Below, in pieces: positions 12,410-24,177 of a DNA stretch of 64,000 nucleotides. The stretch covers positions 1,984,001-2,048,000 of the forward strand of contig JBAJFE010000026.1 of the NCBI GenBank assembly GCA_037903355.1, in the 5' to 3' direction. The position numbers and the translations under genes were made by a program. The notes under the pieces are model-generated. The model saw only the letters and a program-made list of their open reading frames with translations. It had not been told where the DNA came from and searched no databases. Numbering within the stretch: position 1 is the stretch's first letter; every line of letters begins with the position of its first letter. The stretch is from Trichuris trichiura (Eukaryota; Nematoda; Enoplea; Trichinellida; Trichuridae).

Positions 12410-15003
12410 CGCATCGTCAGAAATCATTAAAATTTCCCTAAATGGTTATTATGTTTCAAGGCGTCCCGTTTTTCCCGCTTTTCGCTTCAGTTATCAAATC
12501 TCTCAGCACATATCAGCTTTGTTCAGCGCAGCAAAGAGGAACATTTCGTGATTATGCCCAGTTAAGCACATTATCTTTTCTGCCTGAACGTAGTGGCTCG
12601 AGTACGAGAGAAAAAACCATTTTTCTTGCGTCAGCTCTTGCCATGTTTAATGGAGGCTGATTCAGGTGAAAAGCCTTTTTTATAACTCCGTCTTGGCTGG
12701 ATACTTTCAGGATGTTGAATGGCTACTCGCTATAGGGATCCTGAATACCTTATTCCTACCGAATGTGTCCATTGGACACGCAGAACATTTTTTTATATCG
12801 AAATCTTTAGAGATTTATCTGCTCACGCGTGACTTATGGTCTGACAGATTTTTCCTGATAATTCTTGCTCATCCGATTGCTCATATTGATTGTAGAACTT
12901 TCCATTGGTGAACCGTCATTATTTTAGTGATTAATCTAAATTGGCGTATCATTTATTGACTAGCCTGGCTAGACCAAGGACATTTTCTTGAAAAATTGTA
13001 CGCCCTTTCTTTTCTACAAGCGGTCTTTTTCCATGATTCTTTCAGCTTTCCTTTTCCTATTTTATTGATGTCTCGAAGGTCCGCAGTGCTCGCGGAATAC
13101 TGAAGCCTCCCAAAAGTCTTCTGCTTTCAATAAAACTAAAATATATCAATGTGGCAAAACGTTCTGCATTCTTTAGTAGGTGCATCAGGTGAATCTTGGA
13201 GTAAAACAAAGTATGAGCGTTTCGACAATGAAGAATATTTTTTGATTCTTCCTTGCATTGTTTGCAAACGTCTCCGAGAGCGCTTTACGTTACCAATTTC
13301 TTTTGGCGCGTCAAATGTGCGCCTAGAAGCTGCCCATTTGCTTTTCGTTTTTCAGCTTTGCCAACAAGAGCTTTGCTTCAGCTTCTCGCCAATTCCGACT
13401 TTCAACTTATTTGACCGCCACATTTCTTTTCACTAATAGATAATCGATTGTGGTTTCCTGTTGGTTCATTGTAAAAAGCAGTTGTGAATCAGATAATAGC
13501 GTCCTTAGAAACCCCTATGAGCAGTTTGTTCATGCGGTCAACCATAAACTTCCATCAGTCGTACAAAGCATTTGTGGAATCTAGCTGCCTTCGTGTCAGC
13601 TTTTTTTGATATTTAAAACGCACGCTAGTGCAGGTTAATTTAATGGGACGTTTAATACCTTTCGTAATGACGTTTCACGTCAAAAACTCAGCACGTCAAC
13701 AAGTAGGACGTGGGAATGATATGGTTGCAGCTTGTCCGGAATTCAAGATCTCAGGTTGACCAAGCAGACCCTCGCGAAACCGTTTAGCAAGCAAAAGATC
13801 TTTTCAGTGTGGCTGACTGGAACTGTCGCCAGACAAAGTTTAAATCGTAACTTTTGAATACTGCTTCAATCTGAATCCAGAAGGAAGAAGCCAAGGATTC
13901 AGTCTTTGCTAGTTATTTCTCTTTCTGATAAAATGCTGACAAATGAGCATTTAACCGTGAACTAAGATGTCCTTATTTAATTACCCAGAGTTGAACTTTC
14001 GTAAGCAGGCTTAACTATATTTATTTTCCACTGATAGTATCGTGATTCGGTTCTCTATGCGGTCAAATCGATTAGACCAGTAAGGCGTCGGCTGACAGGT
14101 TCCGTGCCGGATTTCTTCTCGGAATGAATAGTCATATTGTCATCAACCTAGCTTCTATTGATCGCTTTTGTTAACGCACAAAATTAAGGCACAACAAAAT
14201 TGGTATGCTGACGGCACAAAAAATTCAATGTTGACTTGATTGCAGAAGATTTGTTCAACAAAATTCTTTCATGCTTTTTTATGAACGAACCTCTGAATTT
14301 GTAACAACAGGAACGTCATAGTCGGCAATCATTTGACACAAAACTAGTTTAAGAGTCATTGCAAGCTTTCCGGATTGCTTCCGTAATTACAGCTCTTGTT
14401 TGCCCACTTTTAATGTCTGATCAGGCGCGTATTTATGGCGGAATTAATCTACCTTAGTCCATTACAAACATTGTCATAGCGCAAGGTGAAGATGCATTTG
14501 AACCTGTTTACGCGATCAGTGTTGCTATAGGGCGGCAGCTTTTAACGCAATCCTGCTGCCTTCGGATTAGGAGCTATAGATTGATCTCATTGTTACACAT
14601 GAGGACTAATTGGGCCAATAATTCGTAAGAGAAAGCGAGCTCGACGGCCGACGCACGAACCTATTTTGCTTAGTCAGTCTCAACGGCAAAAACAGGCATC
14701 CTATATTTCATTGGCCAACTTACCGTTTACTGGTCAGTTTTTCGTAGACCAAAAAAGGGCACGTAAGCGTCAAATAACTTTTAAACTTCCGATCCTCCTT
14801 ATGACCATCCGTTGAACCAGGATGGAATAATTCATACTGCACGCGTGACTTTGACGAAAACAAGTTAGTACTTCAACGTACACGCGCTTATTAAAAGGAC
14901 ATCGCTATCTAGTTACGCTCGTGAGTGCGGGAATAGTGTTAAAGGCAGCCTGGCTTCAATATTCTCTCATATATGTCCTTTCAATTGTCATAAAGGTCTT
15001 GCG
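12410..15003. other. Gene-poor stretch, no supported gene
   Basis: Open frames up to about 95 codons occur (for example 12442-12660, 12666-12911 and 13149-13436) but show no recognisable domain or sensible splice structure. I see no rRNA or tRNA signature. Confidence 0.4.
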
Positions 15004-15453
15004 TTAAATGGCAAACTGAATTTGAATTTTTCGTCTTGAAGCACCGTTATTACCCTCCACCCAACGCATTCCCGTATCTCTGACCAGCCAGCGTGAATTA
15101 GAATACATTTGGGAGAGTTCAAGGTCTGAAGCGATCTGAACTGCAGTTAACGTTGTCTGGCCTCTTCTGCTTTGCTCTTGTTCTGCCCTCGTGGTCACAG
15201 ATTGCAAAACAAGCGACGCCTCCTGGATACTCCCAACACGAGGCGCCACCTGTGTTAGGCTGTCCTTCAAACTGGTCACTGTTTGACGGTTTGGAATAAC
15301 GAAAGACACTAGTTTCGCCGGCCTTGCTTGAGCTGTTGGAAAGTTCAAGATTTCGTCGTTCTGTTGCTGCCAATTGCAGAAGTAGGTTACCGGATGGCCG
15401 TTGGTTACCCCATCAACACTCCTCGACTCGTTTTGCTTGCACTCCTGTCCAGT
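15004..15453 (-). CDS. Unidentified open reading frame, 149 codons plus stop
   Basis: The minus strand is open for 150 codons from just after a TGA at 15454-15456 to a TAA at 15004-15006. The predicted product is polar and rich in Gln, Ser and Thr, with a coiled-coil-like middle (TSLKDSLTQVAPRVGSIQ). No ATG lies at its upstream end, so it would have to be an internal or terminal exon. I do not recognise a family. The plus strand of the same stretch also carries shorter open frames, so this may be chance in GC-richer DNA or a decayed gene. Confidence 0.25.
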   Translation of the reverse strand, partial: TGQECKQNESRSVDGVTNGHPVTYFCNWQQQNDEILNFPTAQARPAKLVSFVIPNRQTVTSLKDSLTQVAPRVGSIQEASLVLQSVTTRAEQEQSRRGQTTLTAVQIASDLELSQMYSNSRWLVRDTGMRWVEGNNGASRRKIQIQFAI

Positions 15454-15765
15454 TCATTTTGCAGCTTTTTGCTGGCAGAAATTGCAACGCTCGTTCGGCT
15501 TATCGAGGAAACGCTGCATTCGCTGCGTCGAATCCTCCTTAAAAATTGTCAATAGGTCGAAGCGTAATGAACTGAAAGCCTTTTTTTCGTTCGTAAAAGA
15601 TCTGTACTGCACTGCGTTGGTTACTTCCGCTAAGACTATCAGCTTTCACAAAGCATCTTTTGTACTTGATTATTTCGCATACTGTATGATCGAGCTTCTT
15701 CAATATAAGTTTCGCCTTCCCGTGTGACGAGTCGTCGATGGTGACCTTAGTGGTTCACATTGCAG

Positions 15766-15957
15766 GTGCGAACCGTTCGTAACGACCTGGCTAGTTACTA
15801 CAAAGATGGCACAGCAAGTTTCCCGGAAAGCTTGCGTTGGTCAATAGGGCTCGACTGACCGCTGCTCAATCGCTATAATCCCTTGAAGGAGAACCAGTGC
15901 ATGGCCTGTGCCATTGCTGATGGCGATTGGCACTCTAGTAACGCTGTTCAATTCGGG
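15766..15957 (+). pseudogene. Coding-like segment interrupted by an in-frame TGA
   Basis: After a good splice acceptor (ACATTGCAG), one frame reads 63 sense codons with protein-like composition (VRNDLASYYKDGTASFPE, then NRYNPLKENQCMACAIADGDW), broken only by TGA at 15856-15858 and ended by TAA at 15958-15960. There is no donor before the TGA that repairs the frame. The simplest reading is a decayed exon, with CGA to TGA an obvious possible lesion. A selenocysteine codon or a sequence error are alternatives. I do not recognise the family. Confidence 0.25.
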
Positions 15958-15965
15958 TAATCATT

Positions 15966-16755
15966 TTTACGTTCACCTTTAGTTAAAATATACGCAATTC
16001 TATACGGGAGAGCCGCAAGTACCTGAGGCACCTTCCGTCGATGGATTTTGGTGTCGTCTTTGGCAATCTTGGAACTTCGTTTCCCCAAGTGTTTTCCAGG
16101 TTGCTGCTTTGCAGATTTTAACTTGTCCGGTGGACTACTAGCTAAACTATTTGCTCCTCTCCGTCGGTCATATCGATCGAGTTTGAACTTCTTTCTCGTA
16201 ATTAGAAACGGCGAGGGTAAAAGTGGATTCTGCTTACATACCGTTGATTACATGAACTTCATGATCAATAATTCCCGCTGCTACGGTCGTCGTATGGTCG
16301 CGGTGATGGCCATACTTGGACGAAAGTTAGCAACACTAGCAGCAGATCTTGTAGTGTGACGAATCTTTCGCTTTTGATGCTTCCTTTGCCATCGTCTGAC
16401 TGAACAAACAAGAACCTACAATAGCTGTTTAACTCTTCTATTAGCTGAGTCGTCTAGGTGTCGCTAATTCAGGAAGTGCGTGTACTCTTTGTTAAACAGA
16501 GTTCCATTATTCGAAGCTCCGTTGGCCAACGTTAAGACATTTGTCCGTCGTTCGGCCAGTTTAACTTCGTGACAAAGTAGTCCACATGGACTTCCATGTA
16601 GAATGAGTTACGATATACTTATATTTAGTACATTAGTGGCTATATCGCTTGGAGCTGTTAAGTTGGTTAAACGATTAAATGTTGACATAGGGAGCAGCAG
16701 TCCACGAGCGGCTCCAGTCTGTCGGTGCTTCATCTAAGCAAATTGTGTTTGTCTC
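15966..16755. other. Upstream region of the Crumbs-like gene
   Basis: Several short open frames occur, such as one at 15983-16095 containing GFWCRLWQSWNF, but none can be joined in phase to a neighbour. No supported gene. Confidence 0.3.
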
Positions 16756-19700
16756 ATGTCGGACTGTATAGGTCCTTATAAGGCGTACATTCTACATGTC
16801 GCTGCTTTTTGTTCAGCTCTTCTTGCTTTTGCCGTATCTGTCGACGAGCTTAACGGGTGTCCCGATCAAGTGTCCATTACGAGCGACCAGTTACCGCTGG
16901 ATGGCGTTCTAAGATTGGTGGTGTCCAACATTACCCAGTTCGACTTACGTTGCTCCAATCAATCATTGCTGTATTGGAAAAGCGCCTACAGCGATCGTGT
17001 AATTCCGCTTTGTACGCTGGATTTTTCTCGTAAGTCCAATGGGCGCAGTGGAATATTGTATTAATTTATCTGTATCGTTATTTTCTCAGATTTGTCTTAC
17101 GAGCGTTTGACTAACTTCAGCGAACCGCTTTTGGTTGGTTGGACCATAGAAGCCAACTTGTCACGATGCCAATCGGTGTCCTTACAGCTCAGTGGTTACG
17201 CTGAATTCGAAATTCCTATTAGTAATGGCTCTGTGTTGTTTGATACTGGTAGTTGATGTTTATTGCCTTACTTGAAATAATTTGGCCATTTGCAGACTGC
17301 GCATGTTATCACAGTCAGAATGCGTATGAACCTTTGTTAGACGACATCAGTTACACGTCCACCGCGGTTAGCTCAACTTCTCCTCTTGCTTTTCAGTCGT
17401 TGAATGTTAGTTCTACTGACAATTTCACTTCCATTACTCCAGTCGACCATACGGTATCCGTTTGTCAATTTGGTAACGAAACATCCTGCAATGGGCATCT
17501 TGAATTGAGCACCGTCCCACCAGATAGTGAATCGACTGTCACCTCTGTTGTCAGGTAGTCGCTTGACATTTCTTTCCTTGTTGAAAAAGTGAAGTGCTTG
17601 CAGAGGACCAACTGACGATCCGTGCCTTAACGATCCCTGCCAGCCGAATGGCATATGTGTATCCCGTAACAGCTCCTTTGAGTGTCGCTGTTCGGCAAAT
17701 TTTTGCGGTGAATTGTGTCAGTACCCGTTAGTCTGCAGTCATGAATGCAATGCAGACAATAAAAGTTGCATAGCTGCCCAGGTATGCGTCTGCCTGAACG
17801 CCCAAACGCCACAGCCACCGCCGTCGTCTTCATCTTCGCCATCACCATCGACAGAGACAACTACTCAAGGGGATGTATGTCATGAGCACTCATGCGTGCA
17901 CAACAGCACCTGCCTGCCTTTGGAAGACAGGACATCCTATGAATGCATATGCACACCTGGTTTTACTGGTGAATTCTGTGAGAAGCCGCTTTCAACTGTA
18001 GTCGCCCATAATGTTACTGCTTCAACCACGGTCCCTACCGTGGTTTATACTGTTAACATTTCTAGTCCATTATTGGAAGATGTGATAACGACTGTTCAAC
18101 CGCAGGGGCCGAAATGTGATTGGCCTTGTCTCAGCGACAGTCGGTGCACTGGTCGTAATAGGTGCAATTGCTCTAGTTATTACCTTGGCGCTAACTGCGG
18201 TTTTCTGCATACATGCAAGATGTACATGCCGTGTCAGCATGGTGGCAACTGCGTTCTCCTTGGACTGGAGAAGCTAAAGTGGAAAGTTACGCGCTTTCAG
18301 ACAAACGCCCCCTTTCGCTGCCTTTGCAAGCATGATTGGACGGGCAAACATTGCGAAACACCCGTTCGGGATGTCGATGTTCAACAGCGTAAACCTTGTA
18401 TGAATAACGGCCGCTATGACGCCCAATTGGGCAGGTTGGGCTTTCGCGCTATTACACTGCCATCGATTAAGTGAACGTTTTATTATTAGGTGCGATTGCG
18501 AGGGCACCGGTCATATTGGCGATTTATGCGAAATTGAGATCAACAGGTGTGCCCAAAATAGCTCCCTATGTGGTGCGAATGGCATTTGTACGAAAACTGG
18601 ACCTAATATGTTCAAGTGCAATTGTTTGGCTGGATACCAAGGTAGGAAATGCTTCCTTTTGTAGATATCCTACATCAGCCATTCTCAACCTTTTCTGCGC
18701 TAGGCCCCCCTTGGAAGGTGTCTTCAGGTGCCAGGCCCCCCCTTTTCCTATTGGTCGATTAATTTTTGCGTTTTTTGTATAGGAGCCAATCAGCTTTCAA
18801 CGGCAACCTCCTAGTATCAAGTTAATGCAATGATACAATGCGAATATATAGTCGTCAAATCATTTGAAAAGAGCCCTTGGGGTTCTTCGAAACTAACAAT
18901 GAAACAATTTCGTCGAGTCGAGTGAGAATTTATGCCAATCCTCTATAAAGGGATGCTGCTAAGGGTTAACCAATCCTTTATAGAGGACTGGCATAAATTT
19001 TCACCCTTCCGATCTACCTAACTACGCTTGTTCCAATAAGGCTTTTCAGCCCCCCTTGACGGCCTCCTGGCCCCCCCCCCTCTGAAAAATTTTCGATTTC
19101 GGCCCCCCCTGACACCCTCTCGGCCCCCCTTGGGGGCCCCAGGCCCCCCGTTGAGAATGGCTGTCCTACATCAATGCGTCCAGTGATACGTAGGGTCAGT
19201 GCCGCGTTTTTTATTTTGCTTTCATTCGTAGAGTCGTGATGGGGTAAGTCGCGATGGTTTCGCTCCCTTTTTGCTCTCAGTTTTGTTGAACGGGAAGCAG
19301 GTGAACAACATTTAAAGGCGCAATCTTCAGTGCAGTGATTACAGATGAGAAGCTTTTATTGCCTTTAAGCGCTTTTCCTTTATGCACTGTATGACCAGTT
19401 GATGTTTTTCAAGAGGCACTTGGGACAAGTTAACGTGCTCATTATGTGTTTGTCCAACATTATCGCCTTTTTTTTTCAAGAGCAGCGCTGGTGAAAAGCC
19501 GAGAAAAGATCGTCTGTAAGCACTAGCCGTCATCGGTTTTTTGCCCAAAACAGTTTTAGTTGGGCAGTTGTCGAGGCCATTTGCAATTCAGCATTTTTAG
19601 ACTGTCACTGAAACTTGTCGTTTGGAAAATTTTTACTGCAGTTAGATTGTGTTGTCGGGCTTTAAGACGGCATTCACTAAGTTCTGTGAAGCATTTGATG

Positions 19701-22700
19701 ATGCGGTTTTTCTCGAATGAAGTTCGTGCAGGCCTTTTTCAGGTGACTGACTGACAAGGTATAACAAGCGTTATTCTTCACTCTCAGGAGTCTCAGTTTT
19801 CTATTTCAACAGTCTCCTATCCTAGCGATTGTTAGCATCTGCTTTTATCTTTATAGTTAAATTATCTTTGTTCATTGAAAATGTCAGCCTTAAGTTTGAA
19901 GTCTGATTGTAGCTGTTAAAGCAATTGTGTCCCTTTCGCCTTTTGTAATTAATAACAGAGGTGACAGAAAACAACTAGAAGCAACTTTCCATCTCTGCTT
20001 GTTTACCTTACTGGTGAAAGCTGCTGTTTAGAGTTTAGCATTAAACGTGTATGCCATATGCACAACAAACCAAGCGATTAGCGGTCTGGCAGTGTATGGA
20101 TACGCGTTGGGTCCGTATACATGCTTTTTTGTTTTCCTATTAAGGTTAGCCTCAATTCTGCTACTCATTTTTTTTATTGTTCAACAGGTCAAATTGTGTT
20201 TTCTACGTATTGGCAATATACTAAAGATGGAGGATGCATGGCAACATGAAATTAGCATTTCATAGAATTTGGTTTCCATTTGACCTTTCCAAGAACCGTA
20301 TATCCAACGCGTTCTAGTTCATACGTATTCTGCTTTTTCGTTATAAAAGCAGGGGCCCTTACATTCGACTTCGGTGTATATTGAAGTCTCTTTCCACTGT
20401 TGATCTATCATTTATGGTACTGATGTTATGAGTTCACTTTGGTTTTGGTCTTCCGTTAGCAGTGACAAGCAGCTACGGATGTTGAATCGTTGGGTATTGT
20501 AAGTTTATTTCTTTTGGTAATGTCATTGGAGAATGAAGTGGGTAGCGTAGAGGGCAGTACATTGCCCGATGTTATTTCCTGTCGGATCTAACCGGGTAGA
20601 ATATTATAAAGTTAAACAAGTTCACTACCAGTTTTCGCCCTCCAAAGCGGTTGCAAGTTGATGTGTATTAACTAAGTGTTGTTCTTTCGCCGATTCGACC
20701 AAACGCATGGCTTCATGAAACTATGGGATCCCGTAATCCTCAGCTTCCTTTGAGCTTGTCAGGCGGCAGCATTTGTTGGCTTATTTGCGAAAGAAAAGAA
20801 CTACTGTTACTAACTGAACTCTTCTTTCCGATGAAACAGTTATTGCCAGCGTCGCGAATGCTAAACGTGAAAAAAAAAGAATTCCGTACTGGAGGTGTGA
20901 AATGCCAAGCATTAGCCTTTGTTTTGGTTCGCTGTTGCCAGATCGAACATGCGGATGCGTTTTCGACAGCGCTAACCTTGTATGATCTGTTGCAGACTGA
21001 TTAGATATTCAAGGAGTGCTTTTGTATGCGTCATAAATAGCAACCTGGGAATACTTGTAAAGTGCCTCTGGAAGGAAACGTTCTGCCATTTTCATTCTCG
21101 TAGCGTCAATAATTGCCTAATGTAGAATGGGTGAGCACAATGTAACGCGTCGTTAGTAGTAGGGGTAGTAGTAATAACAAGGATAGTAGCGGTAACAATA
21201 ATGGTGATAATTTAAATGTTTCTATGAAGTTAACTGCGGATGGATGCCATTTGTTTTTGTTTCTAGCATGGACGAAACTTTCGGGACCCACCTGGCATTC
21301 GTAATAAGCATCATAGCGTTTCAACAGATTGTTCAAAAGAGGAGTACATCTTCTAAGTGCAAGAAACTGTGAACTATTTATGCATTTGTTAAATTAGGGC
21401 TGCAGTTACTATCAACAAAGCGAACTTTATCAAAGCAATCGTCGGCTTGAACTTATTCTTAGTGTAATCTCTTTGCTAATAATAGCGTCTAGGGTAGGTT
21501 ATGTTTTTGCTTGTTTGGCGCTTCAAAAGTCGACCTTTTTGCAATGGCGCGTAAGTTTTTACTTGAAACTACGTTGAACCCTTTTGCTTGCACGCTGTCG
21601 CGTCTGATTTGAAAATTCCATATTTTTTTACGTTATGTGGGTTAACTGAACTTCAAGTGTATTTCATACGCTTGCAAGTGGAACTCGTCGGAGGATTGTG
21701 TTACATAGAAGGCAAACCGAGTGGTTTAAGGTTCGTTGCTTTTGCTTTTTGAAATGGCTACTTTCCCGTTGATGCAGTTGTGCAACCTAACGAAAATCGC
21801 TTAAAGAAATCTGACCGGAAGATATTAGCAAAAAGCAACGAAACTGTACGGAAAAGATGAGATCCGAAGTTTTGGAATTCCTAGTTCCGTTGTCCGAAAT
21901 TTCCTTACGTGTAAAAAGATTCAATCTTGTAAGATAGTGGGTAAAGCAGCTGTTGTGCAGCTATCAGTCCGTCTGATCGGACTCTGCCAGGCATCACTAA
22001 TCTCTTTGCTTTTATACCTCAGTTGAAGGATGAAACATTTCTCGTGAGAGCAGTTTCCTCACTTGACATGTCTTCAAGTATAGGGGTGCTATCCTAAGGC
22101 AATCAGCTTAGTGCAAAGAACCTTGAATTCTTCGTGTAGAAATAGAAGTTACTCGGCTTTCTTTCACGTAGAGTACGTACACACAACTTCACAATTTCGT
22201 CTGCCCAACTATTTGCTTGCCTGACGTGATGTTATGATGTTTTCAAAATTGGAGAAGTTACGACAGAGAGGCAGAGGAAAGTTAGTATGGAGAGAGTGGA
22301 GAAGAACGAGTTGGAGAAATATTAAAATTCACACGCTGGTTATGAAAAGTTTTGAGTGTAACGGGAGCAGTTGTTCGCAGTTTCATCAGAGTTTCTGCGT
22401 GCTCTTTAAGCGTTGACTGGTTTTGATGGCTTTGATTCGTGAGGTCTGTGTGCTTGCTTGTTAAAGAGCAGGAGAGGATATCTTATTAATCAAAAATTGT
22501 TTTTGTTTTCTGGCGGTGGCGATTAGTTGTTGTCGTTTTCACCGTTCAAAAATGTGGGTGACATTTGTTAGTTGAAATAGCTGTTCGAAGCGGTCGCGTC
22601 TGTCTCCATATCAGTGGCATAGTTCACAGAAACCACTGCCCTTTGTAATGTGTGACTGACTTTCCAGCTGGCCAGGAAACCTGTTAGGGCAGTGAAAACT

Positions 22701-23753
22701 CTTTAGTTTTTTTTTTACGCGTATGTTATTATGAATAGTTTCGGCTTCTACTATCGCATGTTTCATCTGCTTTCGTTATGTAAAAAACAACAAAATAGGC
22801 CATGGCAGTTAATTTTAAACCGGTGACTGGTGTTTTAACATGTCCGCTATAATTGGCCATTGATTTGATATTGTTTAAGTGTGTCAGCAGCTTGCAAAAG
22901 CACGCCAACTGGCCGCGTAACGCGTGCTACAATGTTTTGTTGGCTGTTTTCCATTAGCTTTCCTTCATGACTGAAGTGACATTCCAAAGCATTGTTGACA
23001 ATTAAATCCATATGTTAAAGTTAAGCAGCGAAGCTTAGCATGAGTTCTAGCTTACATTTTCTGGAGTTTGAGATTTTGTATGGCTGAAGACGGAAAGCGG
23101 CGATTTTCCCGAAAGTTCCGCCAGTTAAACATTTAATTGGTAGTACTTCCGTATCAATGTTATAATCTACATTTTTTGGAGTTCTGCCAATCAGTTGGCG
23201 TAGCTTGGCGCAGGAGTCACAAAGAGAAAGTGTTTTGCCCAATTTTTGACAAAGTGTTACGTTGAAATGCCAGCGGCTGTCTGGGACTGTTTGACTTCAT
23301 TCCGTTGTTGACTAATATGTGTGTCAATTGAGTCAGAGGACAATTTAAACTTTCTGCTAGTCCTCTTGTTTCTCACGCTAGGTTATTTGTACGGGGTTGA
23401 TTTTTATTGATAGAACTGGTATGATATAATTGTAGTATGTAAAGTATGCGCTTACCGAGTTCTATGTGGTCTTGTTATAAATTGTTGGGCATATAAAATT
23501 GGTAATTCTTTTTTTAGGTGAAACCTGCGATGTCACTGTAAACAGCGCTGATTCATCGGCAGTAATTATTGGCGCCGTCTTCGGCTCAATGTCTGCAATA
23601 GGTTTGATTCTGGGAAGCATTGTTATGGCCAGATATGTCAGGCGGAGCCGCGAATTGAAAGGTAAATACAATCCGGCCAAAGAGGAAATGCGATGTGCAA
23701 CTGTTTCGGCGATGCCGTTGAATAATTTAAAAACAGGAGAAAGACTGATTTGA
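16756..23753 (+). CDS. Crumbs-like EGF-repeat transmembrane polarity protein
   Basis: Six exons join in phase to 636 residues: 16756-17029, 17090-17248, 17296-17554, 17604-18434, 18490-18641, 23518-23753. A signal peptide spans about residues 9-29 (YILHVAAFCSALLAFA). The next 200 residues are Ser/Thr-rich and unassigned. Six EGF-like modules follow from about residue 235 to 562, the last two completed across exon junctions. A transmembrane helix lies near 570-592 (VIIGAVFGSMSAIGLILG). The cytoplasmic tail is 37 residues, the length of Drosophila Crumbs, with a FERM-binding-like GKYNPAKEE and the exact C-terminal PDZ ligand ERLI. Crumbs proteins organise the apical membrane through Stardust/PALS1 and Par6. 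Laminin G domains are absent, as in the short nematode homologue EAT-20, to which this may correspond. The last intron is 4.9 kb and carries a hAT-type insertion. Confidence 0.88.
18676..19163. mobile_element. Non-autonomous hAT-type element with 8-bp target duplication
   Basis: The 488-bp unit is bounded by inverted repeats beginning CAGCCATTCTCAAC and by a perfect 8-bp direct repeat TCCTACAT at 18668-18675 and 19164-19171. The 8-bp duplication and a terminus of the form CAGnnnTTCTCAAC are typical of hAT transposons (Charlie-like group). Both ends carry runs of GGCCCCCC, and an internal palindrome lies at about 18927-18999. No transposase frame is present, so it would depend on an enzyme encoded elsewhere. 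It sits in the last intron of the Crumbs-like gene. Confidence 0.9.
18927..18999. repeat. Internal palindrome of the hAT-type element
   Basis: Two arms of about 26 bp, starting AATTTATGCC and ending GGCATAAATT, are near-perfect inverted copies around a loop of about 20 bp. Strong hairpins inside non-autonomous elements are common; this one could be the remnant of a nested foldback insertion. Confidence 0.8.
19172..23517. other. Remainder of the last intron of the Crumbs-like gene
   Basis: No exon could be placed. The flanking coding exons join within one EGF module (GYQG to ETC), so nothing is missing between them. A degenerate trinucleotide-rich stretch (GTA/ATA repeats) occurs at about 21150-21210. 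Confidence 0.5.
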
Positions 23754-24177
23754 CTCTTTGACGCCCAGCGTCTAGTCAAAGTTGCGTACGGCAGACAAAG
23801 AATTTCTCTCGTGGACGGCTGTCCTCTCTTTTAACAAATCGGCATGTTCACTTATTCATATCACTTTGCGGCGTACGGGCGTTGTCCCGATGCCGCTGGC
23901 TATATTAGCATTTGTTTTCACATCACTGTGGCGCCACGCTCACTTTTTACCGCAAGCTTGTTTGTTGAAGCTGTCTATCTCAGTCACATTGAACCATGAC
24001 TGGGTGTTTCAGTAAACGATTCCATCAGTTCCGCAGCAAACGCTTTTTGGGTGTACACGATCCCAAGTTGTACTTTTCTGCTTTACGCCGACTCGTTGGC
24101 AATTCCTTTCCTTAAATTCTTTGTAGCTATTTAATTCAAGGTGCGAACTATTGGGCAAATTTGTCCACTAAAACTCC

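Noticed and set aside
15324..15555. Two overlapping plus-strand frames with hydrophobic stretches
   Set aside because: They lie opposite the longer minus-strand frame, differ in phase and have no family signature.
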